DNA from: Plantimonas leprariae
GTDB lineage: Bacteria > Pseudomonadota > Alphaproteobacteria > Rhizobiales > Rhizobiaceae
Reading direction: 5' to 3'
Assembly (NCBI RefSeq): GCF_008802405.1
Contig: NZ_VZDO01000003.1
Span: 186,001-250,000 of the forward strand
Length of the DNA stretch: 64,000 nucleotides
Positions 35,736-45,552 of this stretch are shown in pieces (positions within the stretch are counted from its first letter, which is position 1; every line of letters starts with the position of its first letter). The notes beneath the pieces were generated by a model. The model worked only from the letters and a program-made list of their open reading frames with translations. It did no database searches and was not told the DNA's origin. Position numbers and translations under genes: made by a program.

Positions 35736-36365
35736 TCAGTCGATAGATGGCTTGCGCGACACGCGCCTGTCCCCTGAGGCCGCGAGCAGGCCCGAAGCGA
35801 GCAGCCGGAAGGCATCCACCGCCTTGGGAAACGTCGCGGACGGGTCCTCGCTCGCGGCCACCCAGAGCGCGGCGTTGAGAGCCGCGCCGTTAAGCAGTCG
35901 GGCGGCCGCCTCGACATCCACGGGTCGGAGGACTTCCTCCGCCATCAGCGTCTCGACCGTCCGCATGGTTTCCCGCAGGCAGGCGTTCTGCGTCGGCCAG
36001 CGCGACGGATCGCCGAGCACCGCCGGGCCGTCGAGCAGGACGATGCGCTGGACTTCCGGCTCCAGCGCCATCTCGATATAGGCGACGCCTTCGGCCAGCA
36101 GGCCGTTCCAGCCGCCGCCGGCTCCGGCGCCGATGGCGCGGGCGCGCTCGGCCATCTCGCCGTCGATCGCGTTGACCACCGCCTGCAGCAGGCCGCGCTT
36201 GTCGCCGAAGTTGTGGTAGAGCGCTCCGCGCGTCAGCCCGGCCTCGGCGGTGAGCTCGTCCATCGGGGCCGCCGCATAGCCCTTCGCCGCGAAGGCGAGC
36301 CGCGCGGCGCGGATCAGCTTGGCGCGGGTTTCCGCCATCATCTGCGCCCGCTTCGTCGCAGTCAT
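35736..36365 (-). CDS. TetR-family transcriptional repressor
   Basis: AGGAG lies 6 nt before the ATG at 36365. The 209-aa protein has a TetR helix-turn-helix at about residues 12-60 (TRAKLIRAARLAFAAKGYAA, MDELTAEAGLTRGALYHNFG, DKRGLLQAVVNAIDGEM) and a helical ligand domain. The C-terminal part (VQRIVLLDGPAVLGDPSRW, EAAARLLNGAALNAALWVA) is of the common TetR_C type. Two matching inverted repeats lie directly upstream and overlap the promoter toward the RidA gene, so it probably represses itself and that gene. The HWE kinase follows after 20 nt and may be co-transcribed. Confidence 0.92.
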   Translation of the reverse strand: MTATKRAQMMAETRAKLIRAARLAFAAKGYAAAPMDELTAEAGLTRGALYHNFGDKRGLLQAVVNAIDGEMAERARAIGAGAGGGWNGLLAEGVAYIEMALEPEVQRIVLLDGPAVLGDPSRWPTQNACLRETMRTVETLMAEEVLRPVDVEAAARLLNGAALNAALWVAASEDPSATFPKAVDAFRLLASGLLAASGDRRVSRKPSID

Positions 36366-36402
36366 GCCCGTTCTCCTGGCGGATAAGCGTGGCGCACCAC
36401 AA

Positions 36403-36450
36403 TTGACATACGATGCGTATGACACTAGAAGTTCGCATACAGCCCGTATG
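36403..36450. promoter_or_regulatory. TetR operators overlapping a promoter
   Basis: Two copies of CATAC-N5-GTATG lie 14 nt apart: CATACGATGCGTATG (36407-36421) and CATACAGCCCGTATG (36436-36450). A rightward -35 TTGACA (36403-36408) overlaps the first copy; a weak -10 (TAGAAG, about 36426) falls between them. The layout is that of TetR autoregulation with control of the divergent RidA gene. Confidence 0.8.
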
Positions 36451-36542
36451 TCAGATGCGGCTCGGCCTGTGAAGACGGCGCGGATGCGCGCTCGCGGCCA
36501 CCCGCTCGGTGCCGCACCCGATTGCGAAAAGGAAATGCAACG

Positions 36543-36941
36543 ATGACGAAACGCGAAGCGATCTTTCCGGCCGACCGCCATGCACTCTACGAGGCGCACC
36601 GTTATTCGGCGGCGATCCGTTCGGGCGACCTCCTGTTCGTTTCCGGCCAGGTCGGCAGCCGCGCCGACGGCTCGCCCGAACCGGACTTCGAAGCCCAGGT
36701 CCAGCGCGCCTTCGACAACCTCAAGGCCGTCCTGAAGGCCGCCGGCTGCACCCTCGCGGACGTCGTGGACGTCACCACCTTCCACACCGATCCGGAGCGG
36801 CAGATCGAGACCGTCATGGCGGTCCGCTCGGCGGTCATCGGCGAGCCGCCCTATCCGAACTGGACCGCGGTCGGCGTCAACTGGCTGGCGGGCTTCGACT
36901 TCGAGATCAAGGCCATCGCCCGCATCCCAGCTGCCGCCTGA
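36543..36941 (+). CDS. RidA-family (YjgF/YER057c) protein
   Basis: The start at 36543 is chosen over an in-frame ATG at 36522 because GGAA lies 8 nt upstream and MTKREAIFPADRHALYE fits the family. The 132-aa protein shows the RidA pattern: YSAAIRSGDLLFVSGQVG, FEAQVQRAFDNLKAVLKAAG, VVDVTTFHTD, PYPNWTAVGVNWLAGFDFEIKAIAR. RidA proteins form trimers that hydrolyse reactive enamines/imines; this is one of the more divergent subfamilies, often found beside TetR regulators. Control by the adjacent TetR through the operators at 36407-36450 is likely. Confidence 0.88.
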   Translation: MTKREAIFPADRHALYEAHRYSAAIRSGDLLFVSGQVGSRADGSPEPDFEAQVQRAFDNLKAVLKAAGCTLADVVDVTTFHTDPERQIETVMAVRSAVIGEPPYPNWTAVGVNWLAGFDFEIKAIARIPAAA

Positions 36942-36955
36942 CGCGTCGGCCGCCG

Positions 36956-37465
36956 CTACTCGGCGGCTTCCCGCTGCGGCAGGACCCAGTTGGGGCGCGG
37001 GAAGTGGCAGGTATAGCCGTTGGGCAGCCGTTGCAGGTAGTCCTGATGCTCCGGCTCGGCTTCCCAGAAGTCGCCGGCCGGCTCCACTTCCGTCACCACC
37101 TTGTCGCCCCACAGTCCCGAGGCGTCGACGTCGGCGATCGTGTCCTCGGCGATCCGCTTCTGCTCGGCGTCGACGAAATAGATCGCCGAGCGGTAGGAGG
37201 TGCCGACGTCGTTCCCCTGGCGGTTCACCGTCGTCGGGTCGTGGATCTGGAAGAAGAACTCGAGGATCCGGCGATAGCTGGTCCGCGCCGGATCGAAGCC
37301 GATCTCGATCGCCTCGGCATGCGTGCCGTGGTTGCGGTAGGTGGCGTTCGGCACGTCGCCGCCGGCGTAGCCGACGCGGGTCGAGACGACGCCCGGCAGC
37401 TTGCGGATCAGTTCCTGCATGCCCCAGAAGCAGCCCCCGGCGAGCACGGCTCTCTGTTCGGTCAT
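36956..37465 (-). CDS. msrA: Peptide methionine-(S)-S-oxide reductase MsrA
   Basis: GAGGAA lies 5 nt before the ATG at 37465. The 169-aa protein has the MsrA active-site motif [10 protein letters not shown] (catalytic Cys near residue 12), [53 protein letters not shown] and a resolving-type Cys in YTCHF near residue 153. It reduces methionine-S-sulfoxide in proteins using thioredoxin. No signal peptide, so it acts in the cytosol. It is convergent with the RidA gene. Confidence 0.96.
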   Translation of the reverse strand: MTEQRAVLAGGCFWGMQELIRKLPGVVSTRVGYAGGDVPNATYRNHGTHAEAIEIGFDPARTSYRRILEFFFQIHDPTTVNRQGNDVGTSYRSAIYFVDAEQKRIAEDTIADVDASGLWGDKVVTEVEPAGDFWEAEPEHQDYLQRLPNGYTCHFPRPNWVLPQREAAE

Positions 37466-37620
37466 GGGATTCCTCACCTGTTCCTGTGCGGGAAACGCAT
37501 CGGCGCCCCGCCTCGTGCCCCTATATAGTGCTGCTCGCCGGCTTTCACGCGCCGGGTCCCGGAGACGCGGGCGGAAGCCGCAAGGTCGGCAGCCTTCGCC
37601 TCGCAACCCGAAGGCCGCTC

Positions 37621-38871
37621 TTGCTCTCCATCTTCGACATCGCGGCGCTGCTTCTCGTCCTGTCGGCGCTGTTCGGCTGGCTGAACCACCGCTTCGTGCG
37701 CCTGCCGCACGCGGTCGGGCTTCTCGTCATGGGTCTTGCCGCCTCGCTCTTGCTCGTCGGGGTCGACGCGCTGGTCCCGAACCGGCATCTCTACGAGCAG
37801 TTGACCGGCGCGCTTCGGCAGATCGACTTCACCGAGGTCGTGATGAACGGCATGCTGGCCTTCCTGCTGTTTGCCGGCGCGATCAACCTCGACATCCAGC
37901 TCCTGCGCGACCGGGCTTGGCAGGTCGCGTTCCTGGCGCTGATCGGCACCGCGATCTCGACCGCGATCGTCGGCGCCGCCTTCTGGTGGGTGGCCTCGCT
38001 CGTCGGCGCCCCTTTGCCGCTCGTCTGGGCGCTGGTGTTCGGCGCGCTGATCAGTCCGACCGACCCGGTCGCGGTCCTGAACGTCCTGAAGACCGTCGAC
38101 GTGCCGGAGTCGCTGCAGATCGAGATGCAAGGGGAAGCGCTGTTCAACGACGGGATCGGCGTCGTCCTGTTCACGCTGCTCGTCGGGGTCGCGGTCGGCG
38201 TCGGCGGCGAGCCGATCACGGCGGCAAGCGCGGCGGGACACCTCGCCGTCGAGGCCGGCGGCGGCATCGCGCTCGGGCTCGGGCTCGGCTACCTCGCCTA
38301 TCGCGCCATGCGGGCGATCGACGACTTCCCGGTCGAGGTGCTGATCACGCTGGCGCTCGTCGCGGGCACCTACGCCCTGGCCGGCAAGCTCGGCGTGAGC
38401 GGGCCGCTCGCCGTGGTGGCGGCCGGTGTCGTGGTCGGCAGCCTCGCGCCGCGTCGGGCGATGAGCGACCGGACGCAAGGCTACGTGTCGGCCTTGTGGA
38501 CCCTGATCGACGAGATCTTGAACTCCGTCCTGTTCCTGCTGATCGGGCTGGAGGTCATCGTCCTTCGCTTCGATCCCGCGGCCCTCGTTCTGGCGGCGCT
38601 GGCGATCCCGGTCGTGCTCGTCGCGCGTCTCGCGGCCGTGTCGACGCCCGTTCTCCTGTTCCGCTGGACCGGGCAGCTCTCGTCGCGCAACATCCCGTTC
38701 CTGACCTGGGCGGGCGTGCGCGGCGGCATCTCGGTGGCGCTCGCCCTGTCGCTGCCAGACGAACCGGAAAAGGCGGCGGTGCTTGCCGCGACCTACGGCG
38801 TGGTCCTCTTCACCGTCGTCGTGCAGGGAACGACGCTCGGCGCCGTCGCCCGCCGGACGCTCGAGCGGTGA
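37621..38871 (+). CDS. CPA1-family Na+(K+)/H+ antiporter
   Basis: The 416-aa protein is a polytopic transporter with the CPA1 signatures [18 protein letters not shown] and [16 protein letters not shown] (the ND ion-binding pair) and [20 protein letters not shown] place the start at TTG 37621 because (M)[19 protein letters not shown] is the usual beginning of these proteins and an AAGG lies 6 nt upstream; the longer frame from 37486 is unlike the family. It exchanges cytosolic Na+ or K+ for protons in the inner membrane. It stands divergent from msrA. Confidence 0.92.
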   Translation: MLSIFDIAALLLVLSALFGWLNHRFVRLPHAVGLLVMGLAASLLLVGVDALVPNRHLYEQLTGALRQIDFTEVVMNGMLAFLLFAGAINLDIQLLRDRAWQVAFLALIGTAISTAIVGAAFWWVASLVGAPLPLVWALVFGALISPTDPVAVLNVLKTVDVPESLQIEMQGEALFNDGIGVVLFTLLVGVAVGVGGEPITAASAAGHLAVEAGGGIALGLGLGYLAYRAMRAIDDFPVEVLITLALVAGTYALAGKLGVSGPLAVVAAGVVVGSLAPRRAMSDRTQGYVSALWTLIDEILNSVLFLLIGLEVIVLRFDPAALVLAALAIPVVLVARLAAVSTPVLLFRWTGQLSSRNIPFLTWAGVRGGISVALALSLPDEPEKAAVLAATYGVVLFTVVVQGTTLGAVARRTLER

Positions 38872-38892
38872 CGTCACGGATCGCGGGCCGGT

Positions 38893-40140
38893 TCAGACGT
38901 CTGCCGCCAGCCGTTGCAGCCTCAGCCTGTCGGCCTCGACGGCAAGCGCCGCCTCGGCCCGCTCGAGCGCCTGCCCGGAATGGCGCCGGGCGTGGCTGGA
39001 AAAGCGCTCGGGCGACAAGCGCGCTAGCGATCGGAAGGCCTTTTGCAGGCGGACGCCGACCTCGACGGTCGCCGCCCCGTCCCGGGCGATCGGCGTGAAC
39101 AGGTCGTCGAACAGGTCGCCGAGCTCGACGGTGGGCACGAAGACGTTCGGATGCTCGACCTCTTCCTCCTCATGCGGCTCGCGCCAGATCGCCAGGAGCC
39201 GCACGGCGCGGCCGATCACGTCGATCGCGGTGCCGGGGTCGTTGATGCCGGGCGACAGGGCGCGGCTCGCGATCTCCGACAGAACGATCGCACCGAAGCG
39301 CGGATCCTGGTCGAACGAGCGCGTATCGCCGATCGCGAACGCGTCCCGGACTTGGCTGCCGACGTCGTCGCTCCCGAACCCCTCGACCCAGGCGATCGGC
39401 TCGTCCGGTCCGACGAAGTCGCCGGGAATGGCGTTGAGGAAGACGCGGCCGCCGTCGTCTCTCGCGACGTCCGACAGGGCTCCGGCGTCGACGTGCTGGA
39501 CGTAGCCGATCCGCTCGGGAAATACGGCGCGAGCCGACCGGGGCACCTCGGAGGCCGAATCGCGGAGCGGTCGGCCGCCGAGATAGGGACGCCGGTGCCG
39601 CTCGCGCATCGCCCGCGTCGCGGCGGCCTCGACGCGTTCCGTGGTCTGCACGACGCGGCCGAGGCCCGACAGATGGCCCATCCAGCGCATGAGCGTTGCG
39701 ACGATCACGATCACGACGCCGATCGTGACGACGAAGAGCACCACTCGCCCGCGCTCGCCGTAGGCGCCGGTGGACAGGACGATGATGCCGACGAGGCTGT
39801 AGAGGAACGAGCCGACGAAGGTCGACAGGACGTTGTGCGTGGTCCGGTCCTCCATCACGAGCTGCGTCGCCCGCGGCGTGACGTTGGTCGTCGCCGCCGA
39901 GTAGGCGGACACCATCGTCGACAGCGAGAACGTCGTCACCGTCAGCATCGAGGCGGCGATGATGCCGAGGATGTTGTCGACGGCGTCCGAGCCGATCTTC
40001 GTCGGCATGTCGCTCGGGATGTACGGGCTCGCCACGATGCCGACCAGGGCGGTGGCGACCGCCAGCACCGAGAACAGGCTGGCGCGGAACCAGATGCGCC
40101 GCGTGATCCGCGACAGAAGCCAGAGCCAGCGTGACGTCAT
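38893..40140 (-). CDS. DUF2254 family membrane protein
   Basis: The 415-aa protein has N-terminal membrane helices (LFSVLAVATALVGIVASPYI, LGIIAASMLTVTTFSLSTMV, LYSLVGIIVLSTGAYG, RVVLFVVTIGVVIVIVATL) and a large cytosolic C-terminal part with FGAIVLSEIASRALSPGINDPGTAIDVI, the DUF2254 hallmark. The family has no assigned function; the ion-transporter neighbours suggest a membrane-linked or ion-related role, but that is weak. The start at 40140 leaves out an unlikely 32-residue Arg-rich extension. It is convergent with the CPA1 gene. Confidence 0.85.
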   Translation of the reverse strand: MTSRWLWLLSRITRRIWFRASLFSVLAVATALVGIVASPYIPSDMPTKIGSDAVDNILGIIAASMLTVTTFSLSTMVSAYSAATTNVTPRATQLVMEDRTTHNVLSTFVGSFLYSLVGIIVLSTGAYGERGRVVLFVVTIGVVIVIVATLMRWMGHLSGLGRVVQTTERVEAAATRAMRERHRRPYLGGRPLRDSASEVPRSARAVFPERIGYVQHVDAGALSDVARDDGGRVFLNAIPGDFVGPDEPIAWVEGFGSDDVGSQVRDAFAIGDTRSFDQDPRFGAIVLSEIASRALSPGINDPGTAIDVIGRAVRLLAIWREPHEEEEVEHPNVFVPTVELGDLFDDLFTPIARDGAATVEVGVRLQKAFRSLARLSPERFSSHARRHSGQALERAEAALAVEADRLRLQRLAADV

Positions 40141-40511
40141 CGGTTCTCTTCTGTTCCGACCGACACCGACATCAGCTCGGCCAGCGCGGGTCCTTGCACC
40201 TGGGTCGAGGCGGCGACGAGGGATCGGCCGCCTCACGAAGACCCGTTCTGACCCGGCGACGCCGGATTACCAGGGCTTCTGCCGCAGAAAGGTTGGGGTT
40301 CTCGGCCTTATCGGACAAGCGTTCGAGTACCGTGGCGGCGTTTCACGTCGCGGAATCCTGACGCTCCGAACCGTCGAGGCCTGAACGGGATGTGACTCGC
40401 TTCCACCGCGCCGATCGCTTATTCCTGCCGGCAACGGCGTGTGCTGCGTGCGCCTTGGGCTTTCCCTGAACCGACGGAGAACCGAGCAACCTCGTCGGCG
40501 AAGGCAGTCTG
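40141..40511. other. Divergent promoter region between DUF2254 gene and nhaA
   Basis: No gene is supported; short frames here lack ribosome sites. It must hold the promoters of the two divergent genes. I see no clear hairpin pair or riboswitch-like fold in it. Confidence 0.5.
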
Positions 40512-41720
40512 ATGTCGGAACGCAGCCCGCTCCAGCTTCCGTTCAAATGGCCGCCCGGTTTCCTGCGCCGGTTCGTCGCCAGCGAGGCGTCCGGCGGCCT
40601 GGTGCTGATGGCTGCCGCGGCGGTGGCGCTCCTCGTCGCCAACTCGCCGCTGGCCGAAACCTACTTCGCGGCGTTGCACGCCCATGTCGGTGGCCTCAGC
40701 GTCCTGCATTGGATCAACGACGCCCTGATGGCGGTGTTCTTCCTTCTGGTCGGCCTCGAGATCAAGCGCGAGGCGCTGGAGGGACAGCTCTCGACCTGGC
40801 CCGCCCGCGTCCTGCCCGGCCTCGCCGCCCTCGGCGGCATGGCCGCTCCGGCCTTCGTCTACGTCGCGCTGAACGCCGGCTCGCCCGAGACGCTGCGCGG
40901 CTGGGCCATCCCGTCCGCCACCGACATCGCCTTCGCGCTCGGCGTCCTGTCGCTGCTCGGTCCCCGGGTGCCCCCGTCCCTGAAGGTGTTCCTGGCGGCG
41001 CTGGCGATCATCGACGATCTCGGTGCCGTCCTGATCATCGCGATCTTCTACACGAACGACCTGAACGCGTACGCACTTCTCGGCGCGGCGGCCGTCACGG
41101 CGGCGCTGGTCGCCATGAACCGCCTGAAGGTCATGCGCCTCGCCCCCTACCTGGCGCTCGGTGCCGTCCTCTGGGGCCTCGTCTTCCTGTCCGGCATCCA
41201 CGCGACGCTGGCGGGCGTGGTGCTGGCGATGACCATTCCGCTGCGCATCCGCGACCCCGGCCTGTCGCCGCTGTTCAAGCTGGAACACGCCATCCAGCCA
41301 TGGGTCGCCTACGCGATCGTGCCGATCTTCGGCTTCGCCAACGCCGGCGTATCCTTCGCCGGCTTCTCCGTGGCCGCGCTCCTCGATCCGGTGCCGCTCG
41401 GCATCGCGGCCGGCCTGTTCATCGGCAAGCAGGTGGGCGTCTTCGGCACCGCCTGGCTCGCGACGAAGGCGGGGTGGACGGCGATGCCGGACGGGGCGAC
41501 GTGGCGGCAGCTCTATGGCGTGGCGCTGCTCTGCGGCATCGGCTTCACGATGAGCCTGTTCATCGGCCTCCTGGCGTTCCCCACTTCGCCGCATCTGCAG
41601 GACGAGGTGAAGCTCGGCGTCCTCATGGGGTCGGTGCTGTCCGGCATCGTTGGCGCCGCCGTCATGGCGACGGTGCCGTCACGGACCGCGGCGAGAACGA
41701 GGCGGGCGGCGGCGGAATGA
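40512..41720 (+). CDS. nhaA: NhaA Na+/H+ antiporter
   Basis: The 402-aa polytopic protein carries NhaA signatures: [20 protein letters not shown] near residue 75, [17 protein letters not shown] near 137, and [18 protein letters not shown] with the adjacent Asp pair near 166, which binds Na+ and protons. Further helices include [15 protein letters not shown]. NhaA expels Na+ at alkaline pH. Together with the CPA1 antiporter it gives two Na+/H+ antiporters within 4 kb. A hairpin terminator follows. Confidence 0.97.
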   Translation: MSERSPLQLPFKWPPGFLRRFVASEASGGLVLMAAAAVALLVANSPLAETYFAALHAHVGGLSVLHWINDALMAVFFLLVGLEIKREALEGQLSTWPARVLPGLAALGGMAAPAFVYVALNAGSPETLRGWAIPSATDIAFALGVLSLLGPRVPPSLKVFLAALAIIDDLGAVLIIAIFYTNDLNAYALLGAAAVTAALVAMNRLKVMRLAPYLALGAVLWGLVFLSGIHATLAGVVLAMTIPLRIRDPGLSPLFKLEHAIQPWVAYAIVPIFGFANAGVSFAGFSVAALLDPVPLGIAAGLFIGKQVGVFGTAWLATKAGWTAMPDGATWRQLYGVALLCGIGFTMSLFIGLLAFPTSPHLQDEVKLGVLMGSVLSGIVGAAVMATVPSRTAARTRRAAAE

Positions 41721-41742
41721 GGGGATGATGGGCGTCGGGCGC

Positions 41743-41777
41743 AGGCCCGGGGAGCCATGAAGGCGCTCCCCGGGCCT
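41743..41777. terminator. Bidirectional terminator between nhaA and eryG
   Basis: AGGCCCGGGGAGC (41743-41755) pairs perfectly over 13 bp with GCTCCCCGGGCCT (41765-41777) around a 9-nt loop, followed on the plus strand by TTTC. It lies between the convergent stops of nhaA (41720) and the solute-binding protein gene (41788). Confidence 0.85.
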
Positions 41778-41787
41778 TTCGTCGGCT

Positions 41788-42744
41788 TTACTGCGACAAC
41801 GTGAAGGGCGCCGTGTACTTGTCGGCGTTGTCCTTGGTGATCAGGACGCAGTCGAAGAGCTGCTTCTCGGTGTCGACCCCGGTGGAGCCGCCCTTGATCA
41901 CCTTGTCGGCCTGGCGCACGGCCTCGGCCGAGAAGGTCGCCACCGGCTGGAGCACGGTGTACTGCATCTCGCCCGCCTTCACGGCGGCGACCGCATCCGG
42001 CGAGCCGTCGAAGCCGCCGACCTTCACCTGCGCGAGCTTGCCGGCTTCCTTGAGGGCCGCGATCGCGCCGAGCGCCATCTCGTCGTTGCCCGAGATCACG
42101 CCGTTGATGTCGGGGTTCGCCTGCAGCAGCGACTGCATCTTCTGGTAGCCCTGCGTCCTGTCCCAGTTGGCGACTTCCCGGCCGGCCTTCTGGAGATCCG
42201 GATACTGGGTCAGCACCGTCTCGTAGCCGTTTGAGCGGGTCGCGGCGTTGTTGTCGGCCGGGTTGCCGAAGAGCTCGACATACTTGCCCTTGTCGCCGAT
42301 GGCTTCCTGCCAGGCCTGCGCGCCGATCGCCGCGCCTTGCGCGTTGTTCGACACGAGCTGCGCCTTGGCGAGGCCTTCCTGGTTGATCTCGGCGTTGACG
42401 AGGATCACCGGGATGCCGGCGTCCACCGCCTTCTTCACAGCGCCGACCGAGCCGTCGGCATTGGCCGGGTCGAGGATGATCGCGGCGGACTTGTTGGTGA
42501 TCGCCGTGTCGATCAGGGTCGATTCGGTGTTGGTGTCGCCCTTGTGCGCGCTGACGGCGGCCTTGTAGCCCATGTCCTCGGCGGTCTTCTTCGCGACGTT
42601 GCCCTCGGTCAGCCAGTAGGGGTTGGCCGGATCGGTGACGATGATGCTGATCAGGCCGCCGCTGCCTTGCGCGAAGGCGCCGCCGGCGAGGAGCGGCAGG
42701 CTCGCCGCCGCCATCAGGATGGCGCGTCTCGTGGTGGTGAACAT
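41788..42744 (-). CDS. eryG: Erythritol ABC transporter substrate-binding protein
   Basis: The 318-aa protein has an N-terminal signal peptide (RRAILMAAASLPLLAGGAFA) and a ribose-binding-protein-type fold: IVTDPANPYWLTEGNVAKK, AIILDPANADGSVGAVKKAV, GIPVILVNAEINQ, GVISGNDEMALGAIAALKEAG and VKVGGFDGSPDAVAAVKAG. It is a family 4 (sugar/polyol) periplasmic binding protein. A GGGAGAG ribosome site lies upstream. It follows the permease gene by about 100 nt in the leftward operon. Erythritol as ligand is inferred from the adjacent eryABCD genes and the matching rhizobial eryEFG order. Confidence 0.85.
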   Translation of the reverse strand: MFTTTRRAILMAAASLPLLAGGAFAQGSGGLISIIVTDPANPYWLTEGNVAKKTAEDMGYKAAVSAHKGDTNTESTLIDTAITNKSAAIILDPANADGSVGAVKKAVDAGIPVILVNAEINQEGLAKAQLVSNNAQGAAIGAQAWQEAIGDKGKYVELFGNPADNNAATRSNGYETVLTQYPDLQKAGREVANWDRTQGYQKMQSLLQANPDINGVISGNDEMALGAIAALKEAGKLAQVKVGGFDGSPDAVAAVKAGEMQYTVLQPVATFSAEAVRQADKVIKGGSTGVDTEKQLFDCVLITKDNADKYTAPFTLSQ

Positions 42745-42847
42745 GTTTGCTCTCTCCCAAGTGGTGGTGATGGTGGTCGCCGACCCGCGTCGGCATTCCT
42801 TTCCGAAGCTCGGCTCGGAAAAGCTCTGGAGGCGGACCCGCGCGGCG

Positions 42848-43918
42848 CTATCCCCGCGTGCCGCGCGATCCGTATTGGAGGGTGTTCATCAGGACGGCGA
42901 GCACGATCACCGCGCCGGTGAAGACGGTCTGCCAGTAGGACGACACGCCGATGATCACGAGCCCGTCCGACAGGAAGCCGATCACGAAGGCGCCGAGCAT
43001 GGTGCCGCGCACCGTGCCGCGCCCGCCGGTCAGCGCCGCGCCGCCGATCACCACGGCGGCGATCGCGGTCAGCTCGTAGGTGGTGCCGGCGGTCGGGCCG
43101 GCGGAGGTGAGCTGCGAGGAGAGGACGAGCCCGGCGATCGCCGCGAGCACCCCGGACATCACGTAGACCGCGACCTTGACGCCCTTCACCGGCACGCCCG
43201 ACAGTTCCGCCGCGCGCTCGTTGCCCCCCGAGGCGTAGAGCCAGCGGCCGAAGGCGGTGCGCGTCAGCGTCAGGTGGCAGACCACGGCGACGACGAGCAG
43301 CACCCAGACGCCGATCGGCACGCCGCCGAGGCGGTAGAAGCCGAGCCAGTCGAAGCCGGTATTGCCGAGTTCCGGCCGGCCGCCGAGATTGTTGTAGGTG
43401 AGGCCGTTGGTCATCAGGAGCGCGACGCCGCGCGCGACGTAGAGCGTGCCGAGCGTCGCGACGAAGGCCGGGACCTTCAGCCAGCCGATCAGGAAGCCGT
43501 TCACCGCGCCGACGAAGGCGCCGAGCGCGCAGGTCAGCACCACCACGGCCCAGACCGGCGGGTAGAGGATGACGCCGAAGGCCTCCAGCGTCACGCCCTG
43601 CATCAGGGCGCCCGCGACGACGCCCGACAACGCCAGCACCGAGCCGACCGACAGGTCGATGCCGCCGTTCAGGATGACGAGCAGCATGCCGATCGAGAGC
43701 AGCCCGTAGATGGCCACGTGGTTGGCCATGGTCAGGAAGTTCGAGACCGTGAAGTAGTTCGGCGACAGGATCGAGAACACCGCCACGATGACGATCAGGG
43801 CGAAGAAGGCGCGCCCCTCGATCAGGAACTTCGCGAGGTCGAAGCCGCGCGCGGGGCGCGCTCCGGCGGCGGTAGCGGCCGCGGCGGGCCGCCGCCCGGC
43901 TTGCGTCGTGTCGCTCAT
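42848..43918 (-). CDS. eryF: Erythritol ABC transporter permease
   Basis: The 356-aa permease is of the RbsC type: a polar N-terminus (MSDTTQAGRRPA) and about 8-10 membrane helices (FFALIVIVAVFSILSPNYFT, GLLSIGMLLVILNGGIDLSV, FVATLGTLYVARGVALLMTN). The family loop YASGGNERAAELSGVPV and a TAIAAVVIGGAALTGGRGTV stretch are present. It overlaps the ATPase gene stop by 4 nt (ATGA), so the two are translationally coupled. It forms the channel for the sugar alcohol, paired with the ATPase at 43915-45552 and the binding protein at 41788-42744. Confidence 0.88.
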   Translation of the reverse strand: MSDTTQAGRRPAAAATAAGARPARGFDLAKFLIEGRAFFALIVIVAVFSILSPNYFTVSNFLTMANHVAIYGLLSIGMLLVILNGGIDLSVGSVLALSGVVAGALMQGVTLEAFGVILYPPVWAVVVLTCALGAFVGAVNGFLIGWLKVPAFVATLGTLYVARGVALLMTNGLTYNNLGGRPELGNTGFDWLGFYRLGGVPIGVWVLLVVAVVCHLTLTRTAFGRWLYASGGNERAAELSGVPVKGVKVAVYVMSGVLAAIAGLVLSSQLTSAGPTAGTTYELTAIAAVVIGGAALTGGRGTVRGTMLGAFVIGFLSDGLVIIGVSSYWQTVFTGAVIVLAVLMNTLQYGSRGTRG

Positions 43919-45552
43919 GCCTTTGGCTCCGGACGGGGTTGATGGGTCGGCGGGGTGGAACGCGGGGCGGGATGCGCCCCGCCGTCGTCGGCGGCGGGCA
44001 GATGGCCGGGCTCGGCCTCGCCCGACGCCGCCATGATCTGTTCCTTCGTCGCATCCGGGCCGAATTCGGCGGCGATCCGGCCCTTGGCGAGGACGACGAT
44101 GCGGTGGGCGACGCTCAGGCACTCGCCGACCTCGGACGTGGAATAGACCACGGCGAGGCCGCGCCGCGCGCCCTCGGCGAGGAGCTTGAACACTTCCGAC
44201 TTCGCGCCGACGTCGATGCCGCGGCTCGGCTCGTCGAGCAGCACCACGGTCGGCTCCGTCGCCAGCATCTTGCCGATCACGACCTTCTGCTGGTTGCCGC
44301 CGGACAGGGAGCCGATCATCGCGTGGCCGCCGGCCGTCTTGATGTGGACGTCGCGGATCGAGCGCTCGACCAGCGCGCCCTCGCTCCGCCGGGAGGTGAA
44401 GACGCGCTTGATGAAGGATCGGATCGAGGCGAGCGACAGGTTCTCGCCGACCGTCATGGTCTGGACGAGGCCGTCGCGCTGCCGGTCCTCCGGCACGAGC
44501 ACGAGACCGGCGGCGATCCGATCGGCGATGGTGAGCTTCGAGACGTCCTCGCCGTGGAGGAGCACGCGCCCGCCCGACGGCCGGAGGCGTCCGGCGACGC
44601 ATTCCATCATCTCGGTGCGCCCGGCCCCCATCAGGCCGTAGATGCAGACGATCTCGCCGGCGCTGACGTCGAGCGACAGGCGGTCGACCACGGAATAGGC
44701 GCCGCTGACCGAGGGCACGCTGAGGTTCTCGATCCGGAGTGCCACCCCGCCACGCTCGTAGCCGGTGGGCGGCGATCCGAGGTCGAAGTTCTCGCCCACC
44801 ATGTTGCGGACGATCCAGTTGAGGTCGATCTCAGCGCGCGGCGCGTAGGCGGTCATCGTGCCGTCGCGCAGCACCACCGCCTGATCGGTGATCTCCAGCG
44901 CCTCTTCAAGATGGTGCGAGATGTAGACGATCGAGACGCCTTTGGCGGTGAGGTCCCGCACCACCTTGAACAGCACCTCGACCTCGGAGGCCGACAGCGC
45001 CGAGGTCGGCTCGTCCATGATCAGGATGCGGCTGTCGACCGAAAGCGCCCGGGCGATCTCGACGATCTGCTGCTGGCCGAGCCGCAGCTCCTCGACCCGG
45101 GTCAGCGGGTCGATCGGCTCTTCCAGCTCCTCCATCAGGAGGCGCACCTGCCGCTCCTCCTCCGCGTAGTCGACGCCGGTCGGGCCGGCGATCTCGCGGC
45201 CCATGAAGATGTTGTCGCGCACGCTGAGGTTCGGCGCGAGGCTGAGCTCCTGGTGGATGATCGAGATGCCGCGCTCGCGCGCCTCGGAGGCGGAGGCGAA
45301 GACCGCCGGCTCGCCGTCGAGGATGATCTCGCCCGCGGTCGGCCGCACCACGCCCGACAGGATTTTCATCAGCGTCGACTTGCCCGCGCCGTTCTCGCCG
45401 AAGAGCGTCGTCACCTGGCCGCGATGGATGTCGAAGTTGACGCCCTTCAGGGCGTGGATGTTGCCGTAGGACTTCGCGACGTTGCGGGCGGCGAGCACCA
45501 CTTCCCGCGTGTCGGGGCGGCCTTCCGGCTCGGCGGCGAGGGGCTCGCTCAT
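43915..45552 (-). CDS. eryE: Erythritol ABC transporter ATP-binding protein (double ATPase)
   Basis: The 545-aa protein has two ABC domains, as in RbsA/XylG-type importers. The first has Walker A FGENGAGKSTLMKIL, a Q-loop HQELSLAPNLSV, the signature LRLGQQQIVEIARAL and Walker B RILIMDEPTSAL. The second has the degenerate Walker A YGLMGAGRTEMMECVAG, a signature LSGGNQQKVVIGKML and Walker B VVLLDEPSRGIDVGAK. A His- and Pro-rich tail (about 35 residues) is unusual. It overlaps the DUF2291 gene stop by 4 nt and the permease start by 4 nt. Function in polyol uptake is inferred from locus context. Confidence 0.9.
   Translation of the reverse strand: MSEPLAAEPEGRPDTREVVLAARNVAKSYGNIHALKGVNFDIHRGQVTTLFGENGAGKSTLMKILSGVVRPTAGEIILDGEPAVFASASEARERGISIIHQELSLAPNLSVRDNIFMGREIAGPTGVDYAEEERQVRLLMEELEEPIDPLTRVEELRLGQQQIVEIARALSVDSRILIMDEPTSALSASEVEVLFKVVRDLTAKGVSIVYISHHLEEALEITDQAVVLRDGTMTAYAPRAEIDLNWIVRNMVGENFDLGSPPTGYERGGVALRIENLSVPSVSGAYSVVDRLSLDVSAGEIVCIYGLMGAGRTEMMECVAGRLRPSGGRVLLHGEDVSKLTIADRIAAGLVLVPEDRQRDGLVQTMTVGENLSLASIRSFIKRVFTSRRSEGALVERSIRDVHIKTAGGHAMIGSLSGGNQQKVVIGKMLATEPTVVLLDEPSRGIDVGAKSEVFKLLAEGARRGLAVVYSTSEVGECLSVAHRIVVLAKGRIAAEFGPDATKEQIMAASGEAEPGHLPAADDGGAHPAPRSTPPTHQPRPEPKA

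Noticed and set aside
31874..35746. 1290-codon open frame on the plus strand opposite the HWE kinase
   Set aside because: The minus strand shows ordered GAF, PAS and HWE motifs; the plus frame shows none and has no ribosome site.
37486..37620. ATG-initiated N-terminal extension of the CPA1 antiporter
   Set aside because: The extension is Arg/Gly/Pro-rich and unlike the family, while TTG at 37621 gives the usual start.
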